In this document: one piece after another, positions 54,081 to 64,000 of the stretch
Layout of the letters: every line of letters starts with the position of its first letter
Numbering within the stretch: the first letter of the stretch is position 1
NCBI GenBank assembly: GCA_963995505.1
Contig: OZ023180.1
Coordinates: forward strand, 16,382,689-16,446,688
Direction of reading: 5' to 3'
Origin: Hypericum androsaemum
Taxonomy: Eukaryota; Streptophyta; Magnoliopsida; Malpighiales; Hypericaceae
DNA length: 64,000 nucleotides
Made by a program: the position numbers and the translations under genes
Notes under the pieces: model-generated
The model's input: the letters and a program-made list of their open reading frames with translations, nothing else
What the model was told of the DNA's origin: nothing
Database searches by the model: none

Positions 54081-54883
54081 GGGAAAAGTGCACTTTAGTA
54101 CCCTGTGGTATCGCGAAAAATCCCGTCAGTACCCTGTGGTTTAAAACGTATCAATTGAGTCATACTTATTCCAATTAACATCAATTAGAGGCCCGGGCAG
54201 CTGCCCGGACCTGCCCGAACCTACCCGACCGCTGCCCGAACTACGTGGCCAGCCACGTCACTAAATTTTGATGACGTGGCGCCACTGGACATCCTCCTCC
54301 TCCTCCTCCTCCTCAGCCTCCTCCTCCGCCTCCTCCCCTCCTCCTCCTCCCCCCGCGTACTCCTCCTCCTCCTCCCCCCGCGTCCTCCTCCTCCTCCTCC
54401 TCCTCCTCCTCCTCCCCCTGCGTCCTCCTCCTCCTCCTCCCCGCGTCCTCCTCCTCCTCCTCCTCCTCCTCCTCTCCCCGCGTCCTCCTCCTCCTCCCCC
54501 CCACGTCCTCCTCCTCCTCCTCCCCCGCTTCCTCCTCCTCCTCCTCCTCCCCCCGCGTCCTCCTCCTCCTCCTCCTCCTCCCCACATCCTCCTCCCCCGC
54601 TTCCTCCTCCTCCTCCTCCTCCCCCCGCGTTCTCCTCCTCCTCCTCCTCCCCCCGCGTCCTCCTCCTCCTCCTCCTCCTCCTCTCCACGTGGTGCCACGT
54701 CATCAAAATTTGGTGACGTGGCTGGCCACGTAGTTCGGGCAGCGGTCGGGTAGGTCCGGGCAGCTGCCCGGGCCTCTAATTGATGTTAATTGGAATAAGT
54801 ATGAAACAATTGATACGTTTTAAACCACATGGTACTGACGGGATTTTTCGCGATACTACAGGGTACTAAAGTAGACTTTTCCC
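54081..54883. mobile_element. Mutator-like element C, cargo replaced by trinucleotide array
   Basis: Perfect 9-bp duplications taaaatttt flank it (54072-54080, 54884-54892). Ends GGGAAAAGTGCACTTTAGTA and ACTTTTCCC, with inverted repeats of about 200 bases including GGGCAGCTGCCCGGACCTGC and GACGTGGC words. The centre (54295-54690) is an almost pure (CTC)n array punctuated by CCCCGCGT. Long proline/serine or glycine/arginine frames on both strands are artefacts of this array. Confidence 0.9.
54295..54690. repeat. (CTC)n minisatellite with CCCCGCGTCCT punctuation
   Basis: About 400 bases of CTC units grouped into 20-50-base blocks separated by CCCCGCGT or similar words, giving a higher-order repeat inside element C. 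All six frames stay open by composition alone. Confidence 0.92.
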
Positions 54884-54892
54884 TAAAATTTT

Positions 54893-55690
54893 TGTATAGG
54901 CAAGGCCACTAAATATGCACTTCAGTTGGTATGAAACTTTTTAATTTAACTTTGAAACCGAGTCCAAGCAATGGTAATATAATTCGAATCAGTCGCAAGT
55001 GAATTTCTAAAAAAAGGAACTATGTGCAGTCTACCTCCAAGTCCAAATGCCCTCTACACTCTCCTCTCCACAGCCATTATGGCAGCCATGAAAAGAAATC
55101 CATCATCAGGGAAAAAGACTACCAGTAACAAACCGATAAAGGAAATTCATCAGCAATTTATGTTTAGTTGGTTTTTTTTAAATATTTTATTCAAAGTCGA
55201 GCATTGTTAAATTTTGTTTTAGGGTAGCCTAATGTTTTTTTTATTTAGGCGTGAATCCAAGATTTCCAAAAAGGAATTCATTATTGGTATTTCTTTCTAA
55301 CTCTTGGTTATCCGGTTATCATAGTTTCCAAACCGATGCACGTTTGGGAACCAGAAAATTGGTTGGACTTCCTCCAACTACGGCTGTTTGCCCTCCTGAA
55401 CTTTCTGTTGGAACTGACCACGTCCCACGGGCCAAGTTTCCGCAGAAATGTTGTCCAAATTTAGCAGAGAACAGCAAGTTTCGGACAAATTTAGTCAAAA
55501 TTACATAGCAATCCATCTTGTGACTCACAAAGGTTAGACCTGCCTTTTTGTTGGTAGTTGGGGGATAAGCACAAACCAGGATGGCCAGATCATATCACGT
55601 CCAAGCTTTCTGCCTTAAGTTAAATTCTCTGGGCACATCAGCGGTGCAGGTGGTGGCGGCCACGGATGGTCATTGCGACGCCCACTCGCA
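54893..55690. other. upstream region of the USP gene
   Basis: No exon recognised before 55691. It presumably contains the promoter and leader of the USP-domain gene. Short frames near 55022 and 55251 show no motif. Confidence 0.35.
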
Positions 55691-56510
55691 ATGGGGGCCG
55701 AGAATGGATCAGCAGCAAGGAAGGTGATGGTGGTGGCGGACCCGAACCGGGAGTCAGCAGGTGCACTTCAATATGCGCTTTCCCATGTGGTTGTTGAGGA
55801 GGATGAGTTAATCCTAATGCATATTGACAATCCAAGTTCTTGGAGGAACACTTTCTCGTTCCTTAGAAGGCCCAGCATTACCTCTAGCACCCTGTCCGCG
55901 GACGGCTTCGGGGTAGGGGAGGTTGATTTTCTTGAGGCAATGAGGCAGCTCTGCAAGGCTGCTCAGCCAAAAGTAAGCCTCCGCGTCGAAAGGGTGCCAA
56001 TGGAAGCTAATAACAAGGCGAATGCCATCCTCGCTCAAAGCAAGTTGTTAGGAGTTGATCTCCTCATCATTGGACAGAAGCGGAGTCTCTCCAGTGCATT
56101 GCTAGGGTGAGTTTCCCAATCCATCTGCATATAGGCACGTCTCTTGCATCCAAATCCTCTCGAACATCTAATCAAACAACACACAACTCAAGAATCCCCT
56201 AAACCATTCAACAGATGACTGATCAACAGATCGAATCCTCTCGAACATTCATCTAGTCCAGAATCAATTAGCTACAGACAAACAGTAGGGATCATACACC
56301 AGCATTTACCAAATGTGATGCTTATTGTTGTTTCCTTGTTGTACCTGCAGCTATAAACTATCAGGAGGATCATCAACAAAGGCCTTGGACACAGCCGACT
56401 ATCTCATCGAGAACAGCAACTGTCCCTGTGTCGGAGTGCTGAAAAAGGGACAGAATGCTGGCTATCTTTTGAACACAAGGACTCACAAAAACTTCTGGCT
56501 CCTAGCTTAG
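55691..56510 (+). CDS. Universal stress protein (UspA-fold) family protein
   Basis: Two exons, 55691..56106 and 56351..56510, joined with GT-AG and consistent phase (GG|C), 191 residues. The UspA fold begins KVMVVADPNRESAGALQYAL (strand 1 and helix 1), followed by DELILMHIDNPS (strand 2), KVSLRVERVPME, an ATP-site-like stretch DLLIIGQKRSLSSALLG, and NCPCVGVLKKGQNAGYLLNT (last strand). Plant USP-like proteins are soluble and respond to stress; nucleotide binding is variable. The glycine-rich G-x2-G-x9-G(S/T) motif is degenerate (GQKRSLSSALLGYKLSGGSS), so ATP binding is uncertain. An in-frame upstream stretch lacks an ATG; the start at 55691 gives MGAENGSAARKVM. Confidence 0.9.
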
Positions 56511-57561
56511 GTTCAATGAACAGTACCGAGCTTCATCTCATCATCATCATTATCATCTTTAAGCCAGTAAACTATAAAAAATTTCATTGATATCAATCAT
56601 TTTGCTGTATGCACCACCAAATGAAAATTGACTTTACAAATTCCTTAATTCGGAAAAAGGAGATGGCCAAATTAGGAAAAATTCCTCAGTATACAATTGT
56701 CTCCCATTCTTTGTATGTACTGCTTCATATTATAAAATCCAATGTATCTACGTCTTAGCAAGTTACTGAATGCTCTTGTTCTGAAGAGTGAGATAGTGGA
56801 AGGAAAAGTGTGCATCTGTTTGGCTGATGACCCGGTCAAAACCAGTTTGGCACTGCCCGTTGCATTTGATGCCCTTGCTCACTTTAATAGCCATCTGCAT
56901 GCATGTGACAGCTTATGCATATGACAAATTGGGACCAGTTTAATTTGTCTTAAAATTCATTAAACAAACTGATGGAAAGTTGATGCCAGCTTGATTAATA
57001 TATGCAAAAATATTAATCAGGCACTGTTCAGGAGAATTTTGGTACCATACAATACATGGTTATTATAGTGGGACATGTGCTTGCATTATTAATTTCTCAT
57101 AATGGATGGAGCCACCTAGTTGGCTATAAGCAATTATTTCCCATTAATGGAAGCTAATTTTTTTTTAAACCTGATTTTCCTTGTCCAATTGAGACATCCT
57201 CCTCCTTGCTTCCTCTTCCCTTGGATTATCATGGTTCCTCTTCTCCTTCACCCACTCTTCTCCTTCCAACTCAACCTGCCCAGTCAGGTAAGAAAGGGAA
57301 GGAAATTGCACCAACTTCCATACCCTTATTTATGGAATTTTACTCTCGCCTAACAGCATTTCCCTGTCTAACAAGGTTCATTTGATGCGCACGGAAATGA
57401 AGACAATTGATTTTTTCTTCTGGTACTTCATATTAACTGATTCACTGATTTAAGCTGGCCTAAGGAACGTGCACATCACAAGTTAGATGTAAAAGATCTA
57501 AACAAGAGAAGACCTTGGCCAAAACATGAGATCTTGAGAGTTCATCGTGCATGGCTTGCTC
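56511..57561. other. 3' flank of USP gene and intergenic DNA
   Basis: No gene, RNA or bounded repeat recognised. AT-rich with short frames only. Also the 3' flank of the minus-strand SEC20 relic. Confidence 0.4.
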
Positions 57562-58310
57562 TCATGGAACTGACACTTTGGGAACTGCATTATCTGAAAT
57601 CAGTGGTACATTTAGTCCAACTTCATTCAGTCCATGGGGAAACCCTCCTTTTCCTGCCATACCAGCCTTTAATGCAGCTGTAATCTTTCTCTGCAACTTC
57701 AGTACCCCAATCCGCTTTGAGACAACAAAAAGAATTGCGCAAGAAAAGCAGAAAAATCCTACCACAAGAAGCAATCAGCATGGAATTACACAAACCAAAT
57801 TGTCAGATGACTGAAAAGGTACTAAAAACAGAGGAATTATGCAAAATTGTCCCTTTCTTCTAGACCTGTAAATGATATCCTGGCGTTCCATTGTGGAGAG
57901 CAGATTCCGAGTTGACATAAGCAACGAGCGATGGCCCTTATATTCACTTTCAGCTTTCTTTAGCACACCAGTCGATTCCTCTAAAAACCAAACATGGTTC
58001 ATTACCAAATATTAAGATGCAATGCCCCCTCATACAAGTCATGCCAACCCAACCAGCAGACCGAGAATGGAAAGAAGATGCATCTGTTTTCCTCAAGAGA
58101 GAACTTCCTTCTCAAGACATGGTAATTTATGGAAGATGATAACAAAGAGAGGCCAATATCAGCCAGTGAGAAAGCCTAACATTTCTTTAGCGAAGTAGCC
58201 TAAACAACTCTGGTATGCATGTTGGTCTTCATTTCTAAGAAGCCTATATTCACCAATGGTGAAGCCAAAACAAAGAGTAGAACCAAATAGCAAGACAATG
58301 TACCCATGAA

Positions 58311-58425
58311 GAACCAAAGAGCACTTGCTCTAATGGTATATAAGGGAAGGGTGGGGCGGGGTGGGGAGTGACCAGGGTTCAAATCCTAGTTACAACAAAA
58401 ATCTATTTATTTTTAAAAAAGGACT
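58311..58425 (+). mobile_element. tRNA-derived SINE-like sequence in SEC20 intron
   Basis: TGCTCTAATGGTATATAAGG (A-box-like) and a perfect B-box-type GGTTCAAATCC 55 bases later, followed by an A/T-rich tail. Ends are not precisely defined. Confidence 0.45.
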
Positions 58426-58641
58426 CATGAAGACTTTTTATGACAATATAAAAGGAGAAAATGTAGAATACCCTACCAAAAGTCATGAGCACGTTGGTAC
58501 TTCTTTCCACCTCCTGTAAACAAACACCAGAAGGCTAGTTCAAGTTTAAACTGACTAATGCATAAACAAAGAATGTGGGGAGATGAGATTCCATGCTTAC
58601 CCGAACCATTAGCTGTCGAGATCACCGTAGACTCTCCGTGA

Positions 58642-58757
58642 TGTATAGGAATTTCCATATCCTACCCAAAACCTTAAGGTAGTGAGTAGGTGGATCCTCC
58701 ACCCTTATAAACAGGCCCAACCCACATGCAACTTCCAATGTGGGATTCTCTCCAACA
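58642..58757 (-). repeat. solo LTR inserted in SEC20 exon 4
   Basis: Minus-strand TGTTGGAGAGAATCCCACAT...CCTATACA, TATA-like TTTATAAGG inside, related to the LTR at 44835-44940. A 5-bp direct repeat tgatg occurs at 58639-58643 and 58758-58762; removing the LTR and one repeat restores ...AACATCACGGAG..., the expected exon sequence. Confidence 0.8.
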
Positions 58758-59522
58758 TGATGTTCTCTGCAGCAGATATCATTCCAGCCTTTGTCCTGAA
58801 AGACAAGAGTAAGAGAAGTGTCGATAAACTTCAAACCAACAGAGCAAAAGGAAAGCCCTTCTTGTTCGAACTATTCCAACTCGCTTAATCGAATCCTGAA
58901 ATCAACACAACAAGCGTGGCAGCCACAAGGAACATTAGCAAGCACCAAAACACAAACAACGGAACAATTCACTCACTGCAAATTGCATCTCCGAATCGTC
59001 GACTCCTCTCCTCCGCCCAAAAGAAGTTCTCTCTACAAACCAAAGCATTCTCTATTATATCAAACCAAAAACAATTACCAAACAGAAAAGATAATTAAGA
59101 AAGAAAAAAAAATAACAGCAGCGAACCTGTTCCTTAGCAGCCTTCCTCATATTATCCTTAGCCTTAAGATTAGCATTCCTCAAATTTAGTCTCAACCTGC
59201 AGAAAATCAACACAAAAATTAAACAAAAAGGAATAAGAGAGAAAAAAAAGGAAAATTTGAAAATTAATTCGAGGACGGCGAGAGCGGAGGCGAATTGGTG
59301 ATCGGAGAGAGGCTGAGGGGCAAGGAGGTCGAGCTCGGAAATGAACGAGTCGAGCCGAGCCAAACCGTCCTGAGCCAAGCCGTTTAACCTCGGCAGTGAC
59401 GACGACGTCGGGGAGCTCGATAAGCCGAATTCCGAAATCGCCCTCACGTGGCCCTGCGTTTTACCAAAGGCTTCCTCCCACTCGCGCTTCGCCTTCTCCA
59501 CTGCTTCCTCTACCTCGTCCAT

Positions 59523-60165
59523 TTCCCTCCCCTCGAATGGTGAACGCTCAGGACGACGTCGCCTCGAGCTTCCTCTCCGGTGCCGTTTTGGTGGACGGTT
59601 GAGACGATGAGTTTTTCAATAATTGCTTGAATTTTTTTTGTAAGGAGTCAGCAGTTTTAATACTTAATTTTTTAAATATTTGTCCATACTAGTTAAAAAT
59701 ATATACATGTTCATAGTAAATTACAGTTTGGTACAACAATTTTTCGATTTTTCATATAAATGATAAATTTATTTCATGTTTATCAATTTGTTCTATATTC
59801 AACAATCTCATTTATACTGATTAATCGTTCAACAAAAAATATGTCAGCGGTTCACACTCGTGAGAACAAATTTGTGTTCATATTTAGTTGTCATAATTAT
59901 TCGATAATTTAATTTAGAATTCGCTTTGTAAATGAAAAGAATTCATATTTTGTATTGCCTTCCATTCCCAAAATAAAATTGCACCTTAGTTTCTTACTTT
60001 TCTTCTGCACTAATGTCCATTTCAGAAATTAGATTCAAGTTTTGGAGAAATGGCGAATGAAATAAAGTCTCAAATCTTACTATAATAATGTGTAAGCATT
60101 CGTTCGTGTTATCACTAATCCATATCCACCCTAATAATAGATTCTGGTCTTTTGGACGAGCCTGT
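59523..60165. other. upstream flank of SEC20 relic, AT-rich intergenic DNA
   Basis: The first ~100 bases likely carried the old SEC20 promoter. The rest is AT-rich with no recognisable feature. Confidence 0.35.
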
Positions 60166-60169
60166 CAAA

Positions 60170-60620
60170 GAGTTTTGTCACTGACGGAGCCTTTTCTAAT
60201 AATCATGGTTTGTATGGATTTGCCAAGGGCATTGATTTTTGCACGGAATTAGATGGCTGAGATTTTGGCCCTGGATTCGGCACTCGAGGTGGCTTGATCG
60301 ATCCCACCATCCATTGATTGTAGGCACTCGGTGTATGTATTGGGAAGGAGGTTGCTCGTGCTCACTTGCTATCTAATCTTATTCAGTGTGTACGAAGTCT
60401 CCTTAATCGCGATTGAAAAGTGCATATACAACATAATTGACTCTAAGCTAACCGTGACTCTTTTCTTTGATCTTCTAGTTTTGGACACTCTTTTTGGCAC
60501 CTGCCTAGATGCTTATCCAGATTACTTGAAAGGCGTAGCTTGTCTCGATGTACTCGTGATGTCTTAGTTTATGAATAAAATTTAGGGGTTCACTGCCCCT
60601 CGTTTCCAACCCCAAAAAAA
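60170..60620 (+). mobile_element. LINE 3'-end relic (RNase H-like domain and tail)
   Basis: TDGAFSNNHGLYGFAKG and, in another frame, MAEILALDSALEVA correspond to the RNase H-like domain typical of plant LINE 3' ends (TDG... MAELWAL...). The following text ends with the usual LINE trailer pattern: GTTTATGAATAAAATTTAGG then CCCCTCG and CCCC. Stops and shifts show decay. Confidence 0.55.
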
Positions 60621-61075
60621 TATAACAAGTGAATTTTACAGACAGAAATAAAATGTGGCAATAACCATTCACCAAACGTGAGCACAAAAAGTTTTACGAT
60701 GAGGCCATAATCGTAATTGATTAACACCCTACAAATAGAAAGAAAAAAAAATACTATTGAGAGAGTCATCTCTAAAATAAGGTCCGATAATACAAGATTT
60801 TATCCAACTCTTCAAACATCTGCAATAAATTTTGCATGCTGAATCCAGATTTGGCAGAAACCTGCAAAAAACATACCGAACCACAACAACATTTGTCCAC
60901 CCTGGCCGATAAACATACATTACAATTGGAGCAACTGTAGTACCACAAAATTGTTGCCTCCACCAACATTTTCAGTCCCCTTTCTTCCTAATTAACCATG
61001 TACATTTGGTTCAAGTGGCTCTACTTTCTCCTCCAACACCTTGTACAAAATGAAGGATCAAGGTTGGTGATCTAA
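60621..61075. other. 3' flank of MSH1
   Basis: Probably includes the MSH1 3' UTR on the minus strand. No independent feature supported. Confidence 0.4.
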
Positions 61076-64000
61076 CTAATGAACCACCACACTTTGATGC
61101 AGGACCTTCGTTGTACCGAAATTTCTGTGTTTGCCATCGGTGACATTGCTCAATTTGAAGCCCTTGGTTGGTAGCTGGTTGATCAGGAACGTCTCTAGTT
61201 GGCAGGCAACGCTCTTCCCTGGAACTTTGAAGTAAAGAAACGAGGCATTCTGCAATCCCTCCTTGGAACGATGTGCACGTATCCGGCCGTCAAGATTGTC
61301 AGTCTGTGAGATATCAATGCACAAACATTTTGAGAGAGAAAAAAGATATCTTACTGCCAATAAATCAGTTAGAACACCTCATTAGATGATGAAAATGTTA
61401 TATGCAGATAAAAGGAGCAAGTGTCAGAAAGTACCACTCCAACGTATAGCTTCTTGTCCTGTCTCATCATCACGTAGACACATGAAGCACCTACTATCGA
61501 CGGAGGCGGCTGTTCCCTGGCACCAATTGTAAGACAGTGAACTAACATCAGCTCTGCAATGCTTTCTTGCTTGTAAAGCTCTATGAGTTTTCTCTGGGAC
61601 AATGAGTTGATCACATCCTCAACGTTCTTCTGCATTTCTTCCACCGTACTTCTGGAATCAATGTCATGGGAAGAAGTTTCCACCATGGTTTCTCCACCTG
61701 CAACATAGGCTTCATCCAAAAGAGAGTGATGATCCGCATTTTTCTCCATCGAAACTGATTTTGAGTAAGCTGAAACATACAAATCTTCAGCACGTTGGAT
61801 TAACTTTTCAGGCACTCCTTCCCGTCTGGCTGTTTCAAAAGCAAGACTCTCTCTACATATCCCATCTACCAATTTCCAAGTTGGTTTTGTCTGGCCATTT
61901 ACTTGTTCACTTCCCATAGCTTTATATACTGCTTTCTTTGTGTTTAGTGGCAGATCGAATATGCCATGCAAGTGCGTGGATACAATACCAAGACATCCAA
62001 TGTTGTCCAGGGTCTCAATGATGCTTCCAGCAATACAAGTACCCTTTGCTGTTTCTGTGCCTCGGCAAATCTCATCAATGAGCACAAGGCTTCTTGATGA
62101 GGCTCCAGCTATTACAGAGCGGAGTTCTGACATCTCTACCTGAGAAGAAACACAGATATGAACTAAGAAGACCAAGCCGGGATTCTAAGAAAAACTAGCT
62201 TTTTACACCATTTTTCTCATTCTCCTTAGTATATAATGTGTAAGCTTAAAATATAAAAACAAAGAGCAGGTTATTTGGGGATAATCCGTTATCCCAACTG
62301 CCTATAAATCCAAATGAAGAAACTAGCCTCTCAGATAAATCATGTGCAGCTAAATTGTCATCATGGAATGACTTCCGTAGTCTAACTTCTCTAGTTCTAA
62401 CTCGGATATCAAATGGCAGAGAAGACAAGTACACTCAACCTGGAATGAGCTTTTTCCATCAGCAGGACTGTCGTAAGATTTCATGTGAAGCATGATGGAA
62501 TCAAACCGAGGAATCACAGCTGATTCTGCAGGAACCATGAATCCACATATTCCCAGTAGTGCAGATGCACAAATTGACCGAAGCAAACTAGATTTACCGC
62601 CCCCATTTGGTCCAGTCAAAAGAAACAAGGACTGCATATCGATTGTGTTAGGTACAGCAATGCCTTCCGCTGGTTCAAACCAATATGGAAATAGACCTTT
62701 AATTTTCATCTCATTTGCTACATCTGATGACTGCATGTCCTGAAGATTATGAGAACAGAAACAAGTTTAGGAATAAGCAGTATGGGTATGGCCCATTATC
62801 TTAATAAATAATAAGAAAATTTGATTCAGAACTAAAAGGGATGATGATCTGAGTTTTTGTCATTATCCCCTTGACCAATTTTTTCTCACTGGAATAATGA
62901 AAACCTTTTAGTCAGTTGTTAACATCATGTTGATTACAACTCCACCTAGATCGAGTTTTCTCTGCACGGCCAGTCCCAATGGAAGAAGCTGTGGATAGGC
63001 CGACTGACAAGTATACTAGGATTGTTTCATGAACACAAGAAAACTATTCCAGAGTTTGTCAAAAGAAAGCAAAACAACACCCTGAACATAACCATAAGCA
63101 TGTGAGGCTCTGAAGAGTTGATCAGTATTCACAACCCACCGAATGACCAATATCGATCATCTCACAAGAAAAAAATAGCTGCAGTACGGAGTGCTAATAA
63201 AATGGCAAAGAAAGGCACTTCCCAGAAGAAACTGTAAGTACCTTCAACTTATTGAGTCCAACAAGAGTTGGAAATACCCATTTTCTTCGTCTCCCTTCAC
63301 TGAAAAAATAAGCCAGAAGTCAGATGGCATGTAAAGATCATAACTGTGCGCATGAGACACATGACCCAAAAATTTTAAGTAGTTCGGGCCAGCAACCAAT
63401 TCATGCTTTAGTAAGGGATCAAAATAACTCCATGTTTATAGGTTCGTGAGAGAATTGGTCATTTGCACACCACTGAAGTGCAAACAATTGCAACTGACTC
63501 AAATTCATCCAGATTTTTCTTGTTAATCTTAGTCTACAAAGATCATGACCACAAATAAAAAGATAAGTTGGCATACTACTTCCTCGACATTGAGAATCTT
63601 TTGCAAAGAATCACATCTTAATCAGACACTTCCCGTGCCTCATCAAGACTAGTATGTTAAACAAGCACTACAACGCAACAATTTCGTTCATTGCATGACA
63701 TTATGAAGTAAGAAAAAAAAAAGATTCAGCACATGTGGATACCCTGTTTGTCAACCGTAAATAAGAAATGTATCACCAACCTCACATGAGCAAATAGCGC
63801 CTTTGCTACAATGAGCAACATTGATGAAAATACTAGGACGTTAACTTTCGGTTGTAAGTCTGCAGAAAGTCCCCTTAACAACTCTAGTACTCTCGATCTT
63901 GCCTTTGCACAAGCATCATGATACCTAGACCAAGGTATTCAATTCGAAATAAAGAAATGAGAATAAAGCACAAAAAGAAAACATTGCAAGGAAGAAAGAA
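61076..64000 (-). CDS. MSH1: MutS homologue MSH1, organelle genome maintenance (3' part; 5' end outside window)
   Basis: Visible exons, complement(61076..61303, 61435..62139, 62440..62739, 63242..63299, 63781..63924), are joined in phase. The gene continues beyond 64000. In order: the MutS lever/clamp tail (YHDACAKARSRVLELLRGLS, LFAHVSEGRRRKWVFPTLVG), then the ATPase domain with Walker A LLTGPNGGGKSSLLRSICAS, Walker B SLVLIDEICRGTETAKG and the THLHGIFDL signature. After a linker, a GIY-YIG domain follows (SCVYVMMRQDKKLYVGV / TDNLDGRIRAHRSKEGLQNA, LETFLINQLP, DGKHRNFGT). This fusion of MutS and GIY-YIG nuclease is specific to plant MSH1, which acts in mitochondria and plastids to suppress recombination and mutation. 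The GIY half reads YVGV instead of the usual YVGQ at the exon junction. No lesion in the visible part. Confidence 0.95.

Larger units (their letters stand above)
57562..59522 (-). pseudogene. SEC20: SEC20-like vesicle-transport SNARE, disrupted copy
   Basis: Exon matches on the minus strand: 59522..~59268, 59196..59127, 59032..58977, 58795..58601 (interrupted), 58513..58477, 57980..57866, 57775..57562. Peptides follow plant SEC20 in order: MDEVEEAVEKAKREWEEAFG, SLPRLNGLAQDGLARLDSFI, LRLNLRNANLKAKDNMRKAA, RELLLGGGEESTIRRCN, TKAGMISAAENI, EVERSTNVLMTF, EESTGVLKKAESEYKGHRSL, and the C-terminal anchor VVGFFCFSCAILFVVSKRIG. SEC20 is a Golgi-ER SNARE. Four lesions: no donor or trailing codons at the end of exon 1; a ~115-bp LTR inside exon 4; a TGA at 58624-58622 within TESLR/SRQLMV; and a CTG instead of CAG acceptor for the last exon. 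Intron 1 reads through in frame. Very unlikely to make a full protein. Confidence 0.88.

Noticed and set aside
54221..54753. Long open frames on both strands (145-161 codons) in the CTC array
   Set aside because: All frames are open because the DNA is nearly pure (CTC)n inside a transposon. The peptides are low-complexity Pro/Ser or Gly/Arg with no motif.
58311..58425. Functional tRNA gene
   Set aside because: Only A- and B-box-like words are present. The acceptor stem and anticodon arm cannot be paired, so a SINE-like relic is more likely.

Overview
This is nuclear DNA from a flowering plant, most likely a eudicot. It has spliced genes of plant-specific families (AWPM-19/PM19 membrane protein, SUVH-type SRA-SET protein, MutS-like MSH1 with a fused GIY-YIG domain, KIB1-4/DUF295 propeller, Universal stress protein) and a dense load of plant transposons. 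The species cannot be fixed from sequence alone.

Layout. 0-2 kb: a three-exon PM19-like gene (minus). 2-15 kb: non-autonomous DNA transposons (Mutator-like and hAT-like), a broken UNICORN-type AGC kinase, and a 5'-truncated Ty1/copia element (minus). 15.2-23.6 kb: a structurally complete Ty1/copia element with two LTRs and 5-bp target duplications but three in-frame stops. 23.6-25.4 kb: a hAT-like element and AT-rich DNA. 25.5-30.6 kb: a complete but decayed Ty3/gypsy element (minus). 31-40 kb: more Mutator-like and hAT-like elements; one is split by a 3-kb LTR-like insertion containing a ~182-bp tandem array. 40-64 kb is gene-rich: intronless SUVH1/3-like gene (+), small membrane-protein gene (-), LINE fragment (+), organellar gatB (+, 8 exons), intronless DUF295 gene (+), another Mutator-like element, a two-exon USP gene (+), a broken SEC20 SNARE gene (-), a LINE relic, and the 3' half of MSH1 (-), which runs off the right edge.

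Main points. (1) A Mutator-like family with GGGAAAAGT-type ends and CAGCTGCCCG subterminal motifs occurs as three bounded copies (31615-32834, 35417-39815, 54081-54883) with 9-bp target duplications. Each carries different cargo, and one carries an AGC-VIII kinase fragment. A fourth left end (5632) precedes another AGC-kinase relic. (2) The SEC20 locus carries four independent lesions, including a solo-LTR insertion in an exon. (3) gatB reads correctly only if one intron uses a GA donor, or a weak alternative GT donor adding three codons. (4) Both copia LTR types carry dense CACGTG (G-box) arrays upstream of the TATA box. I see no prokaryote-type system, CRISPR array or rRNA gene. The novelty here is in mobile-element structure and gene decay rather than a new enzymatic pathway.

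Functional links: GatB and MSH1 are nuclear-encoded, organelle-targeted functions (Gln-tRNA formation and organelle genome stability). SUVH acts on methylated chromatin, which is relevant to a region this rich in transposons. Nothing here indicates a cluster or operon.
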